A stretch of DNA of 64,000 bases from an uncultured Bacteroidota bacterium (GCA_902536935.1 CACAZM010000008.1:1-64000); one strand, 5' to 3'; counted from the first letter of the stretch, positions 45,101 through 55,259 are shown. The notes: generated from the letters alone by a model not told the origin. Numbers and translations: made by a program.

Positions 45101-46261
45101 GTGTTGAAAAAAGTCATTCGCCTTGTTGTTGTTGTCCTTGTTGGTCTCTTAGCCGTTATATACCTCACTGGAAATGGTTTTGTTTTTCAAATCGTTTCCA
45201 AAGTACTGGAAACTGGACGCACCACAGCAGGAATCGACGATTATTTGTATTTCGACAATGCAGAAATTCCTTCTAGTGACAACCCACAAGCTTGGCCTTT
45301 CCACGATGATTATAATCACATCGCCAGCCAACCCTCGCTCGATCGCCTTCACGGGGAGCTCGAGACGGTAGCCTTTCTGATTATCAAAAACGATTCTATC
45401 TGGCATGAGCGCTATTTTGACGGCTATGGAATCGACTCCAAAAGCAATTCGTTTTCAATCATAAAAACGATTGTTGCTGCGGCCTTGTTCAAAGCTGTTG
45501 AAACGGGAGATGTGCAAAGTGAAGACCAGAAAGTAATCGACTTTTTACCATGGCTCACTGGAGACCATGCTAAAGAAGTCAGTATGGGAGATTTAGCAAG
45601 CATGTCTTCTGGCATAAAGTGGAAAGAAGATTATGAGAATTTACTTACCATTACCCCCAGAACCTATGTGGAGAAAGATATGGCAAGTTTGATGAAAACC
45701 ATTCCAATTGAAGCCAAACCGGGACAGCGATTCGTTTACCAAAGTGGTAGTACTCAACTCCTGGCCATGGCACTGCAACAAGCCACAGGTAAATCGATTA
45801 GCACACTGCTTCGTGATTATTTCTGGAATCCAATGGGTGTGGAGTCCCCAACCTCTTGGATTCTCGATAGCAAATCCCGTGGCTTGGAAAAGGCCTATTG
45901 CTGCTGGAACGCCAATGCGCGTGATTTTGCTCGTTTTGGCAAACTGTTTAAAAACCATGGCGTTTGGAATGGAGAGCAACTCATCGACTCAACCTTTACC
46001 GCCAAAGCCGTACGCCCTCGTTTTGAAGCCAGCCCACAATATGGTTATGGTTGGTGGCTTGGTGAAGTGGATGGCAAAGCGTTTTTCAGTATGCGAGGAC
46101 ACTTGGGGCAATATGTGATTGTCTTGCCAGCATACGACTTGATTGTCGTGCGGCTTGGTCATCGCAGCATGCCCGATTTACCTGACTCCGATACGCCCGC
46201 AGATCTGCCATTGTTCGTTCGAGAGGCCGTTCAAATGTTAGCCCTTGACAATGAAACTTGA
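45101..46261 (+). CDS. Serine hydrolase, class C beta-lactamase-like (GTG start)
   Basis: N-terminal TM; SFSIIKTIVAAALFKAVE (SxxK), YQSGSTQLLAMALQQATGKSI, YGYGWWLGEVDGK. Confidence 0.85.
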   Translation: MLKKVIRLVVVVLVGLLAVIYLTGNGFVFQIVSKVLETGRTTAGIDDYLYFDNAEIPSSDNPQAWPFHDDYNHIASQPSLDRLHGELETVAFLIIKNDSIWHERYFDGYGIDSKSNSFSIIKTIVAAALFKAVETGDVQSEDQKVIDFLPWLTGDHAKEVSMGDLASMSSGIKWKEDYENLLTITPRTYVEKDMASLMKTIPIEAKPGQRFVYQSGSTQLLAMALQQATGKSISTLLRDYFWNPMGVESPTSWILDSKSRGLEKAYCCWNANARDFARFGKLFKNHGVWNGEQLIDSTFTAKAVRPRFEASPQYGYGWWLGEVDGKAFFSMRGHLGQYVIVLPAYDLIVVRLGHRSMPDLPDSDTPADLPLFVREAVQMLALDNET

Positions 46262-46964
46262 TAATATTCTTTTTCTCGATATCGAGACCGTTCCTCTACA
46301 CCCCAACTATGACGACCTTTCTGAAGAGGCCCAACTGCTTTTTGCTGATAAAACCAGCTACCAGCGAAAAGAAATGTCTGCTGCTGATTTTTATGAGCGA
46401 GCCGGTATCTGGGCAGAGTTTGGTAAAATAATTTGCCTATCGGTTGGGTATTTCACTTCCTTAAAGTCAAAACCACGGCAATTTCGTATAACAAGTTTTT
46501 ACGGAGAAGAAGTCGAGCTCCTCACAAACTTTTCCCAACTGCTCAACACCCATTTTTCTCGAGCTTATCACCGCCTATGTGCTCACAACGGCAAAGAATT
46601 TGACTTCCCCTACATCGCAAGGCGGATGATGGTTCACGGCTTGGAATTGCCACAAGCGTTACAAACAGCTGGGAAAAAGCCATGGGAAGTACCTCATCTC
46701 GATACTATGGAGCTTTGGAAATTTGGTGACTACAAACACTACACCTCTCTCAAACTACTCACACATACCCTGAATATCCCCTCTCCAAAAACAGATATCG
46801 ACGGAAGTCAGGTTTCCCAAGTGTATTATAGGGACAATAATCTTGAAAACATTGTTCGCTATTGTGAACAAGATGTGTTAGCAGTTGCTCAAGTCATCTT
46901 GCGATTTGCGCGTCACCCCTTGCTTACCGATCATGAGATTGCACATGTAAGCGCAAAAGAATAA
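46251..46964 (+). CDS. 3'-5' exonuclease, PolB-like/RNase H fold
   Basis: LFLDIETVPLHP...LCAHNGKEFDFPYIARRM...DTMELWKFGDYKHYTSLKLL...VRYCEQDVLAVAQVIL. Confidence 0.85.
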   Translation: MKLDNILFLDIETVPLHPNYDDLSEEAQLLFADKTSYQRKEMSAADFYERAGIWAEFGKIICLSVGYFTSLKSKPRQFRITSFYGEEVELLTNFSQLLNTHFSRAYHRLCAHNGKEFDFPYIARRMMVHGLELPQALQTAGKKPWEVPHLDTMELWKFGDYKHYTSLKLLTHTLNIPSPKTDIDGSQVSQVYYRDNNLENIVRYCEQDVLAVAQVILRFARHPLLTDHEIAHVSAKE

Positions 46965-46973
46965 CTTGCAAAC

Positions 46974-48614
46974 ATGCTGAAACAAGCATTGTTAACCGTT
47001 GAGCAAATGTCCATTCGATTGGGTGGTGTGAAGGTGGTTTCGGATCTCTCTTTTTCAATTCACAGCAATGAAACTTTAGGAATCGTCGGTGAGTCGGGAA
47101 GTGGAAAGTCAGTAACTGCAATGTCACTGATGGGCTTGCTCCCCAATCAAGGTGAAAGTTTACACGCATCCCGTATGACTTTTGATGGTCAATCGCTGAT
47201 TCCATTTGACGAAAAGCAGTTTCAAGCTCTTCGTGGAAAACAAATGGGCATGGTTTTTCAAGACCCGATGAGTGCACTCAATCCGAGTATGAGGTGCGGA
47301 AAGCAAGTTTTAGAAATGCTCAATTTGCACAGTTCACACTCCAAAAAAAATCGTCAAGCAACTATGCTTTCTCTTTTGGACAAGGTCAAGCTTCCCGATC
47401 CCAAGTCCATTGCCAATAGGTACCCTCACCAATTAAGTGGTGGACAGCAACAACGGGTGCTGATTGCCATTGCAATAGCCTGTAATCCCAAGCTTCTTAT
47501 AACAGATGAACCCACCACAGCACTCGACCCCGAGGTGCAGGAGGAGATTATGGCCTTGCTCAAATCCATTCAATCACAAAACAAAATGAGTATTGTGCTG
47601 ATTTCCCACGACTTGAATTTGGTGCAGCACTGGGCCGATCGCGTGTTGGTGCTCAACAAAGGAGTCTGTGAAGAAATGGGGACTACCAAACAACTTTTTC
47701 AAAGCCCCCAATCTCCCTATACCAAAGGTCTGATTTATGCCGTTCCTCCAGACGACAAACGGCCAAAACGCTTACGAACCGTTCAAGATTTTATCACCGG
47801 GAACGCCAAGCCCCGCAACGAAACAATCACAGAGCGAAAAAAACGCCACAAACGAATCTATAAACAAAGTCCAGTTCTAGAAGTGAAAGGGCTAGAAAAA
47901 ACATTTAGACAAGGAAAACAGGCTCATAATGCGCTTCATGAAATCAACTTTTCTATTTATTCAGGCGAAACCTTGGGGCTTGTCGGGAACTCGGGAAGTG
48001 GAAAATCGACCTTGGGGAGTTGTCTTCTCAAACTCATCCAACCAGACCGTGGTGAAATTTATTATTCCGGAACCAAAATCGATACGCTAAAAGGGGAAGC
48101 TCTAAAGCAGTATCGCAAAGATGTACAACTGATTTTTCAAGATCCGTTTTCTTCACTAAATCCCAAGCAAAAGGTCGAGAAAATCCTTACAGAACCCATG
48201 CTAGTGCACAATATTGGAGCCAACAAAGCAGAGCGAATTGATCGTGCTGTTCAACTTCTTAAACAAGTAGGCTTGGAAGCTGCTCATATGAACGCCTACC
48301 CCCATGTGTTTTCAGGAGGGCAACGTCAGAGAATTGGAATTGCACGTGCCTTGGCAGTTGAACCAAAACTTGTTGTGTGCGATGAATCTGTTTCGGCTCT
48401 CGACCGTTCAGTTCAAGCGCAAATACTCAACTTGCTCAACGCGCTCAAAGAAACCTATGGGTTTACCTGTTTGTTTATTGCCCATGACCTTGAAGTGGTG
48501 CGCTATATGTCAGATCGAATTCTGCATTTGCAAAATGGTAATATCATAACTCTTGATGAAGCCGATGCCGTTTATCAGCAAATCCGAGATCATCAAACCC
48601 AAAAAACATCGTAA
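46974..48614 (+). CDS. ABC transporter ATP-binding protein with two fused ATPase domains (oligopeptide/YejF type)
   Basis: Two Walker A (GESGSGKSVT, GNSGSGKSTL) and two signature motifs (LSGGQQQR, FSGGQRQR). Confidence 0.93.
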   Translation: MLKQALLTVEQMSIRLGGVKVVSDLSFSIHSNETLGIVGESGSGKSVTAMSLMGLLPNQGESLHASRMTFDGQSLIPFDEKQFQALRGKQMGMVFQDPMSALNPSMRCGKQVLEMLNLHSSHSKKNRQATMLSLLDKVKLPDPKSIANRYPHQLSGGQQQRVLIAIAIACNPKLLITDEPTTALDPEVQEEIMALLKSIQSQNKMSIVLISHDLNLVQHWADRVLVLNKGVCEEMGTTKQLFQSPQSPYTKGLIYAVPPDDKRPKRLRTVQDFITGNAKPRNETITERKKRHKRIYKQSPVLEVKGLEKTFRQGKQAHNALHEINFSIYSGETLGLVGNSGSGKSTLGSCLLKLIQPDRGEIYYSGTKIDTLKGEALKQYRKDVQLIFQDPFSSLNPKQKVEKILTEPMLVHNIGANKAERIDRAVQLLKQVGLEAAHMNAYPHVFSGGQRQRIGIARALAVEPKLVVCDESVSALDRSVQAQILNLLNALKETYGFTCLFIAHDLEVVRYMSDRILHLQNGNIITLDEADAVYQQIRDHQTQKTS

Positions 48615-48661
48615 AGTGATAACTACTTTGAATTGTTTACTTTTGTGATAAACCAGTTTTT

Positions 48662-49093
48662 ATGAATTTCCTGCAAAATATCCATTCTTATTGGGCGTAT
48701 ATCGTTGTTGGTGTCTTGCTTCTTGCCATCTTAAATGCCTTTATTGGACGTTTTTCCAAAAAACCCTTTACGATCAAAGACTTACGAATATCTCTCTTTG
48801 CGCTGATTGTCACCCACATTCAATTGGTTATCGGATTAATCTTATATTTTGTGTCTCCACGCTTCAGTGCTTGGCAGGAAGGCATGGGTACAGTAATGGG
48901 CGATAGCACCCTACGTTTGTATTTGGTAGAGCACCCGATTACCAATATCCTCGCTGTGATTCTAATCACCATGGGCTGGTCGATGCTCAAACGGCAAACC
49001 GAAAGTGGAAAGCGGTTTATGCGGATTGGGTTGTTTTATTTGTTGGGACTTGTACTCTTACTCAGCCGTGTTCCTTGGTCTGAATGGCCATAA
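48662..49093 (+). CDS. Hypothetical integral membrane protein
   Basis: 143 aa, four predicted TM segments by eye. Confidence 0.7.
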   Translation: MNFLQNIHSYWAYIVVGVLLLAILNAFIGRFSKKPFTIKDLRISLFALIVTHIQLVIGLILYFVSPRFSAWQEGMGTVMGDSTLRLYLVEHPITNILAVILITMGWSMLKRQTESGKRFMRIGLFYLLGLVLLLSRVPWSEWP

Positions 49094-49101
49094 AAAAGTA
49101 A

Positions 49102-49120
49102 AGGAGTGCAATGCACTCCT
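49102..49120. repeat. Near-perfect 19-bp palindrome
   Basis: AGGAGTGCA-A-TGCACTCCT; 9-bp arms, 1-nt centre; no T-tract follows. Confidence 0.8.
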
Positions 49121-49287
49121 CAACTTACCAACCATATTAAACTATGAAAAACTAATAGTAAGCAATTTTTTATTTGCCTATAGCAAGTTAAAGACTAAAC
49201 AGACGCTTAAATCAAAAACATTTGTTAAAGTTTTTTTACATTTCCATTTACACCATTCCTTTTTTTCTAGTTTTGTTGACTTCTTAG

Positions 49288-50283
49288 ATGAATAACACAA
49301 TGAAATTTGGAATCCTTGGCAGTGGGAGTTGGGCAACCGCGCTTGCCAAAATCCTATGTGAGCAAAATGATCCCTTATTTTGGTATTTGCGAAACGAAAA
49401 CACTATCGCACACCTTCAACAAAAAGGAAGCAATCCAAGCTATTTACAAAATGTAAACTTTAACCCCAATCAGCTCAAACTGTCTAGCAATATACGTGAG
49501 GTTGTCAAACAAGCCGACACTCTGATTTTGGCCATTCCTTCGCCTTTTCTCCATCAAAGTTTACAGAAAGTCAAAGATCTTCTACCTTCAAAAATTGTGT
49601 TTTCGGCGGTGAAGGGAATCGTCCCCGAAAGCAAAGATGTGGTAGGCAAACATCTGCAACATGCCTTTGGTGTGCCTCGGAATCATATCGGTGTCATCAT
49701 GGGTCCCTGTCATGCAGAAGAAGTGGCAATGGAAAAACTCTCTTACCTAACGTTGGCCAGTCAAAATCAAGACACCGCAAATTCCCTTGCCCAACAAATG
49801 ACATGTAGCTATATCCGTACCAAAGTCTCCGATGACATTATCGGAGCAGAATATGCAGGTACCCTCAAAAACATCTATGCGATTGCGGTGGGTATCGCAC
49901 TTGGACTGGGCTACGGCGATAATTTTCAAAGTGTGCTGATTAGCAACTCCATACGAGAGCTCAAACGCTTTCTTAAACAAATTCATAAGAACAAACGCGA
50001 TATGTCGCATTCTGCCTATTTGGGAGATTTGCTCGTGACTGGATATTCGCTCTTTAGCCGTAATCGCATGCTGGGAACCCTGATCGGAAAGGGCTATACA
50101 GTCAAATCCGCCTTGAACGAAATGACCATGATTTCGGAGGGCTATTACGCTTCGCGTACCGCACACCTCATGAAACAGGAAATCGATAAGCCCTTTCCGA
50201 TTATGGAGGCCGTTTATCAAATTCTATATGAGAAAAAATCTGCCAAAAAAGTCATGGCCCAAGTGGCGGAAGGGCTACATTAG
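49288..50283 (+). CDS. gpsA: NAD(P)H-dependent glycerol-3-phosphate dehydrogenase
   Basis: FGILGSGSWATALAKIL...VFSAVKGIVPES...VIMGPCHAEEVA...GAEYAGTLKNIYAIAVGIALGLGYGDN. Confidence 0.95.
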   Translation: MNNTMKFGILGSGSWATALAKILCEQNDPLFWYLRNENTIAHLQQKGSNPSYLQNVNFNPNQLKLSSNIREVVKQADTLILAIPSPFLHQSLQKVKDLLPSKIVFSAVKGIVPESKDVVGKHLQHAFGVPRNHIGVIMGPCHAEEVAMEKLSYLTLASQNQDTANSLAQQMTCSYIRTKVSDDIIGAEYAGTLKNIYAIAVGIALGLGYGDNFQSVLISNSIRELKRFLKQIHKNKRDMSHSAYLGDLLVTGYSLFSRNRMLGTLIGKGYTVKSALNEMTMISEGYYASRTAHLMKQEIDKPFPIMEAVYQILYEKKSAKKVMAQVAEGLH

Positions 50284-51308
50284 CCCATCGCAGAAAATTG
50301 CTGTAAAAAGCGGATGTCATTTTCATAAAACATCCGAATGTCCTCAATACCATATAGCAGCATCGCCATGCGCTCAAGACCCATCCCAAAGGCATAACCA
50401 GAATAGATTGCCGGATCGATCTTACAGTTAGTCAATACACTAGGATCAACCATTCCGCATCCCATGATTTCCAACCAACCTGTTCCTTTGGTGATGCGAT
50501 AATCTGCCTCTGTCTCTAAGCCCCAATAAATATCTACCTCCGCACTGGGTTCGGTAAAGGGAAAATAAGAAGGTCGCAAACGAATTTTGGAATTGCCAAA
50601 CAAGCTTTTTGTAAAGTACAGGAGTGTTTGTTTGAGGTCGGCAAAAGAAACGTTTTTATCAATGTATAAGCCCTCCACTTGGTGAAATACACAGTGGGAT
50701 CGGGCAGAGATGTCTTCATTGCGAAACACCCGCCCTGGAGAAAGGGTGCGGATCGGGGGACTGTTGGCCTCCATGTGTCGCACCTGTACCGATGAAGTGT
50801 GTGTTCGCAACAACATTTCGGGATTCGTTTGCACAAAAAAAGTGTCTTGCATGTCCCGGGCAGGGTGGTGTTTGGGAAGGTTTAAGGCCGTAAAATTGTG
50901 CCAATCGTCCTCGATTTCTGGTCCAGCGGACAAAGAAAAGCCAAGCTGTGAAAAAATATCGATGACCTGATTGCGCAAAATCGAAATTGGGTGGAGTGAA
51001 CCAACATCTATGGGCTGACCCGGACGTGAAAAATCGATTACAGATGCGGGATTACTCGACTTGGCCCCAGACGACTTTTTGCTATCTTCCAGCTTGTTAG
51101 TCGCTGCAATTTTTAGAGCATTTAGCTGTTGCCCAAAGGCCTTTTTTTGATCATTGGGAACCTTTTTAAAGGAAGCAAAAAGCCCTGTTAGGATTCCCTT
51201 TTTTCCCAAAAACTTAATCCGAAAGTTTTCAATCTCGGTTGGGTCATTCGACTGAAAAGACTCCACTTCGGCGAGATGCACTTGGATTTGATCGATCAAT
51301 TGTTCCAT
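50280..51308 (-). CDS. pheS: Phenylalanine--tRNA ligase alpha subunit
   Basis: FRIKFLGKKGILTGLFASF...HPARDMQDTFFV...LLRTHTSSVQVRHME...GRVFRNEDISARSHCVFHQVEGLYID...GYAFGMGLERMAML. Confidence 0.96.
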   Translation of the reverse strand: MEQLIDQIQVHLAEVESFQSNDPTEIENFRIKFLGKKGILTGLFASFKKVPNDQKKAFGQQLNALKIAATNKLEDSKKSSGAKSSNPASVIDFSRPGQPIDVGSLHPISILRNQVIDIFSQLGFSLSAGPEIEDDWHNFTALNLPKHHPARDMQDTFFVQTNPEMLLRTHTSSVQVRHMEANSPPIRTLSPGRVFRNEDISARSHCVFHQVEGLYIDKNVSFADLKQTLLYFTKSLFGNSKIRLRPSYFPFTEPSAEVDIYWGLETEADYRITKGTGWLEIMGCGMVDPSVLTNCKIDPAIYSGYAFGMGLERMAMLLYGIEDIRMFYENDIRFLQQFSAMG

Positions 51309-51403
51309 AATCTGCTACAAAAATACATCTTTCGAATCAGTCCGTCTAGACCCTGCCAAAAAAAGGGCGAATATATTCTCAATCTTCGTTGTACATTTGC
51401 GTT

Positions 51404-51922
51404 GTGGAAGTCAATATCTTGGACTTGGTTTTTGGCGGGCTCATCGTTTATGGGGGCTTTAAGGGCTTCCGTAAAGGAGTCATTGTGGAACTAGCCTCTC
51501 TGATTGCTTTGGTTATGGGTATCTATGGCGCCATCCATTTCTCTGGTTATGTGGCAGACCAACTCGCCAACTATATTGATTGGGACAAGCGCTATGTGGA
51601 TTTGGCGGCTTTTGGGCTGACTTCGATCGGGATTGTTTTTGGGGTTTCTCTTTTTGGTAAAATGCTGACATCACTTGCCAAGTTGATTCTACTTAATGGG
51701 GTCAATCGAATGTTGGGCTTGCTGTTTGGCGGGCTTAAACTCGCTGTCTTTTCGGGTGTGATTCTGATTTTTCTGATGAAAGCCAATGCATTATTCGGAT
51801 TTATCCCCACTGAAATCATCGAACAATCATTGCTTTGTGAATCCCTCCTCGGTCTTGGGGAATGGATTTTTGATTATGTCCCCGAAGGCAAGGCACAAAT
51901 CGATGGACTACTGGAAGGCTAG
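51404..51922 (+). CDS. CvpA family membrane protein (GTG start)
   Basis: VEVNILDLVFGGLIVYGGFKGFRKGVIVELASLIALVMGIYGAIHFS... Confidence 0.85.
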   Translation: MEVNILDLVFGGLIVYGGFKGFRKGVIVELASLIALVMGIYGAIHFSGYVADQLANYIDWDKRYVDLAAFGLTSIGIVFGVSLFGKMLTSLAKLILLNGVNRMLGLLFGGLKLAVFSGVILIFLMKANALFGFIPTEIIEQSLLCESLLGLGEWIFDYVPEGKAQIDGLLEG

Positions 51923-52674
51923 AATGTGATGCGTTGCACATCGCTTTGTGTAAGCCAGCCAACCGTGCCATTGGCCAATCGCGCTTTTACCCATTGCTCA
52001 ACTTGGTCTTCAACCCTGACCTTGGTGCCTTCATGAAGCTGCACCAAAATCTCAGAGCGCAAGTTGGGCTCGGAACGGAAGTCGGTCGTTTGCGCAAAAA
52101 TAATCGCCTCGGACTGCTGTGCGTCTCGGGCTTGTCTGTCCAACGCCAAGCCAAAACTGCTGACACTCAACACCGCCAATAATAGCGACAGGACAAAAAA
52201 TTGGCGTTTCTGCCGAGACTGTCTACTTTGCAAATAAACCGCAAACGCCAAACACGCCAATGCCAATAACCCAATCACTAATCCACTCCACAATGGGAGG
52301 GAAAGCGCACCCGAAAGACGATTGATAAACGCATCAAATGCATTTGGTGGCAACTCTTCAATAACGTCTATGGTCATGTTTTGGGCAAAGCGCAAGTTGT
52401 GTTGGATGTCCTCGTTTGTGGGGTCGAGTAAGTGTGCCTTTTCATAGTTGAGAATACTCGGGGCAATGCGGTTGAGTTTATAGTGGGCGTTGCCCATATT
52501 AAAATACAACTCGGAAGAATGCAGCCCGATTTGGACAATGGAATCATAGCCCGCTAGGGCCTGCTCATAACTGCCGAGATTGTAGTTTTTGTTGGCCCGT
52601 GAAAAAATAGCATCCGGGTTTTGTGCTTGCAATTGCACCGCCAGTAAGGACAAAAAAATCATGGGCATTCGCAT
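51919..52674 (-). CDS. batE: BatE-like TPR + SH3 domain protein
   Basis: TPR (ANKNYNLGSYEQALAGYDSIV...YFNMGNAHYKLNRIAPSILNYEKA), two TM, SH3 tail; end of Bat operon. Confidence 0.8.
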   Translation of the reverse strand: MRMPMIFLSLLAVQLQAQNPDAIFSRANKNYNLGSYEQALAGYDSIVQIGLHSSELYFNMGNAHYKLNRIAPSILNYEKAHLLDPTNEDIQHNLRFAQNMTIDVIEELPPNAFDAFINRLSGALSLPLWSGLVIGLLALACLAFAVYLQSRQSRQKRQFFVLSLLLAVLSVSSFGLALDRQARDAQQSEAIIFAQTTDFRSEPNLRSEILVQLHEGTKVRVEDQVEQWVKARLANGTVGWLTQSDVQRITF

Positions 52675-52675
52675 C

Positions 52676-54424
52676 CTACAATTGTTTATCGATTTGTATG
52701 ATCATTTTAGCAGTATTGGCATAGTCATGCTCCATCGCCCTGACAGAGGACGGGGTATAGCGCGCAAACTCACAGTTTTCGAGCACCGATACAAAGTCAT
52801 TTACCAAGGGTTCCTCCACGCCGATTTGAGATAGAATATTTTTAATTTTTTCTTTGCTAAAGTCCGCTGTTTCCATTTTTAGTTTGGCTTTGAGGTAGTT
52901 ATGCAATGCTCGTTCGAGAGCAACATAAAACTCATCAGAACTGTTGAGGTTTCGTTTGGCTTCAGACAGGTATTTTCGAGCCATGCGATTGGCGGTTCGC
53001 ATCCGCACTCCCTCTGTATCGCCCATTTGTTTGCGTTGGCGACGGGCATAGATCGCAAAAAGTAAAAGCAGCCCCAAGGGAGATATCCATAACCCATAAA
53101 ACATTGCCGAACCAAAAAAGACCGATGGAGAGATCGCAACGAATGAGGTGTCGAGTGCAATGAATTTAAAGGGGGTGTCGATCGACACTGCTGCTGATGG
53201 CGTGGCAGGGTTTACCGCTCGGTTGACCGATGGGCCTTCGGTTACATCCACCAGTTGTTCGGCGGACTTTACCGTTTCATAACGTTTTGCTTTTGGGTTG
53301 AAAAAGGAGAATTCAACTGCTGGTATGGGGTATTTTCCCTGATACTGTGGTACAAGGGTATAGCTCTGCGTTACCGAGCCACTCATCCCACTGAGATTGC
53401 TGCGGATGTTTTCTTTGGATTCGGGTTCATATTGCTCAATGCCACTTGGGGTTTGCAGCTTTGGTAAGCTAAACAATCGCAAATTGCCACGTCCAGAGAT
53501 TTTGACTTTTGCTTGTAGGGATTCGTTGGCCTTTAGCTGTTTTTTTGTGGTGGAAAGGGCGATGGAAAAATCCCCAACTGCTCCGCTAAAATTATCGGGC
53601 TGTCCCTCACTCGGTAAGGGCTTGACATTGATGTTGAGGTTTCCTGCAGAGACGAGTTTGGGTACTTGTGTATAGATCACTCGCTGGAAAAAATCTCGCT
53701 TGCCAGTCGGCACATTGACCGTTACGTCTAAGCTCAAGGGTTTGATTTCCAGTTTGCCCGCACGTTGTGGGTATAAGACAACCTTTCGCCATTCGACCAA
53801 GTTGTAACGTTCGCCTTTATAAATTGAAGTTGCCACCTCACGATTGGGTATATCGACATTATAGGACCAAAAGTCATTGTATTTGGGCATATCCACCACG
53901 TCCACGTCGGTGGGGTTTACATTCTGGGCAAAATACAGCTTATACACAATCGTAATCGGCTCATTGACATAGGGATTTCGTTTGGAAACCTCGGCCACCA
54001 AATGCAGCTTTTCATCCACGATATTTTTGGGATCATTGGGGTCTCTCGGAATGACAACCGCTTCGGTGACATTAATTGTTACTGGTGTGGTTTTATAGGT
54101 GTTTCCTTCATATTCGATCTGTGCTTGTTCGATATCATACACCCCTCGTTGGAGAGGAGTTAGAAAATAGGTATAGGTCATCGAATAGGTGCGTTTGCCG
54201 TTGACAAACACATTGCTCACCGATTGCATTGGTCCTGAAATCACGCGGAAAGAGGAAAATTTAGGTGGTCTAAAATTGTCACCAGGCTTATCGATCTTGA
54301 AGTCAACGCGTAAGCGCTCGTTCAGTCCGAGTTGCTTTTTGCTGACAGAAACCTCAAAATTGATCTGTCCCCAGCCAAAAACCGAAAACAACAACAGTCC
54401 AAAAAGCAAGTGCTTGCTGTTCAT
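52676..54424 (-). CDS. batD: BatD-like oxygen tolerance protein
   Basis: Signal peptide; FEVSVSKKQLGLNERLRVDFKID...; C-terminal TM and helical domain; operon context. Confidence 0.85.
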   Translation of the reverse strand: MNSKHLLFGLLLFSVFGWGQINFEVSVSKKQLGLNERLRVDFKIDKPGDNFRPPKFSSFRVISGPMQSVSNVFVNGKRTYSMTYTYFLTPLQRGVYDIEQAQIEYEGNTYKTTPVTINVTEAVVIPRDPNDPKNIVDEKLHLVAEVSKRNPYVNEPITIVYKLYFAQNVNPTDVDVVDMPKYNDFWSYNVDIPNREVATSIYKGERYNLVEWRKVVLYPQRAGKLEIKPLSLDVTVNVPTGKRDFFQRVIYTQVPKLVSAGNLNINVKPLPSEGQPDNFSGAVGDFSIALSTTKKQLKANESLQAKVKISGRGNLRLFSLPKLQTPSGIEQYEPESKENIRSNLSGMSGSVTQSYTLVPQYQGKYPIPAVEFSFFNPKAKRYETVKSAEQLVDVTEGPSVNRAVNPATPSAAVSIDTPFKFIALDTSFVAISPSVFFGSAMFYGLWISPLGLLLLFAIYARRQRKQMGDTEGVRMRTANRMARKYLSEAKRNLNSSDEFYVALERALHNYLKAKLKMETADFSKEKIKNILSQIGVEEPLVNDFVSVLENCEFARYTPSSVRAMEHDYANTAKMIIQIDKQL

Positions 54425-54425
54425 C

Positions 54426-55259
54426 TTACCAATCTTTTTTGGATTTTGGTTTAACGGGTTTGGCTTTTTTGGCATTGACCTTGTCTTGTACTTTTTTCTC
54501 CTCGTTGTTCATCGCCTCAAGTAAGTTTTTAATCTGTTGTGGGGAGAGTTTTGTGGGTTGGGCTTTGGGGTCTTGTTGTTGGTTTTTGGAGTCTTTTTCT
54601 TTATCGGACTGATCTTGTTGATCTTTGTTGTCCCCATCTTGATCTTGGTCTTTCTTGTCTTTGCTTTCGTCTTTTGGAGACTGCTCATCACTGTCTTTAT
54701 TGTCCTGGTTTTGATTATCCTGATTTTGTTGGTCTTTGTTGTCTTTATTTTCTTGATCTTGGTTTTGATCTTGGTTCTGATTTTCGTTTTCCAACAACTC
54801 TTTAGCCAAAGCATAATTGTATCGCGTTTGGTCGTCTTTGGGATTGTTTCGCAAGGCCTCTTTATAGGTTTCTACCGCTTTGGCATAGTCTTTCTGATTC
54901 ATAAACACATTGCCCATATTGTGTAATGCGCTGTGCTTTTCTGCCTTGCTTTTTGCGCTCATCGTGGCAGACTTATAGGCGTTAAAGGCCTCTCCATAAT
55001 AGGATTCATCAAAGAGCGTGTTGCCCAAATTGTGTTGGGCGATGGTGTTTTTAGGCGCGTGAGCTAAGGCCTTGCGGTATTTTTTCTCGGCTTGGGCATA
55101 GGTCTCCGATTTGTGGAGTTCGTTTCCGTCAAAAATCAAATTGTCCTCCACTTTTGTTTCGCTTGTTTGGGCAAAGCCCATAAGCGCGACAAGCATGCAA
55201 CCGACAGTCAATATCTGTTGTTTCATTTGTCGTTGAATAAGTTTAGAGATTTGATCCAT
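54426..55259 (-). CDS. batC: BatC-like TPR protein with N/Q/D/K-rich low-complexity segment
   Basis: TPRs AEKKYRKALAHAPKNTIAQHNLGNTLF...; then ENENQNQDQNQDQENKDNKDQQNQDNQNQDNKDSDEQ. Confidence 0.82.
   Translation of the reverse strand: MDQISKLIQRQMKQQILTVGCMLVALMGFAQTSETKVEDNLIFDGNELHKSETYAQAEKKYRKALAHAPKNTIAQHNLGNTLFDESYYGEAFNAYKSATMSAKSKAEKHSALHNMGNVFMNQKDYAKAVETYKEALRNNPKDDQTRYNYALAKELLENENQNQDQNQDQENKDNKDQQNQDNQNQDNKDSDEQSPKDESKDKKDQDQDGDNKDQQDQSDKEKDSKNQQQDPKAQPTKLSPQQIKNLLEAMNNEEKKVQDKVNAKKAKPVKPKSKKDW

Noticed and set aside
49747-50220. Minus-strand 157-aa ORF inside gpsA
   Set aside because: Antisense shadow of gpsA; no domain resemblance.
54537-54926. Hydrophobic + strand ORFs opposite batC (129 and 88 aa)
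   Set aside because: Artefact of reading the complement of an N/Q/D/K-rich low-complexity tract, which gives L/V/I/F codons.
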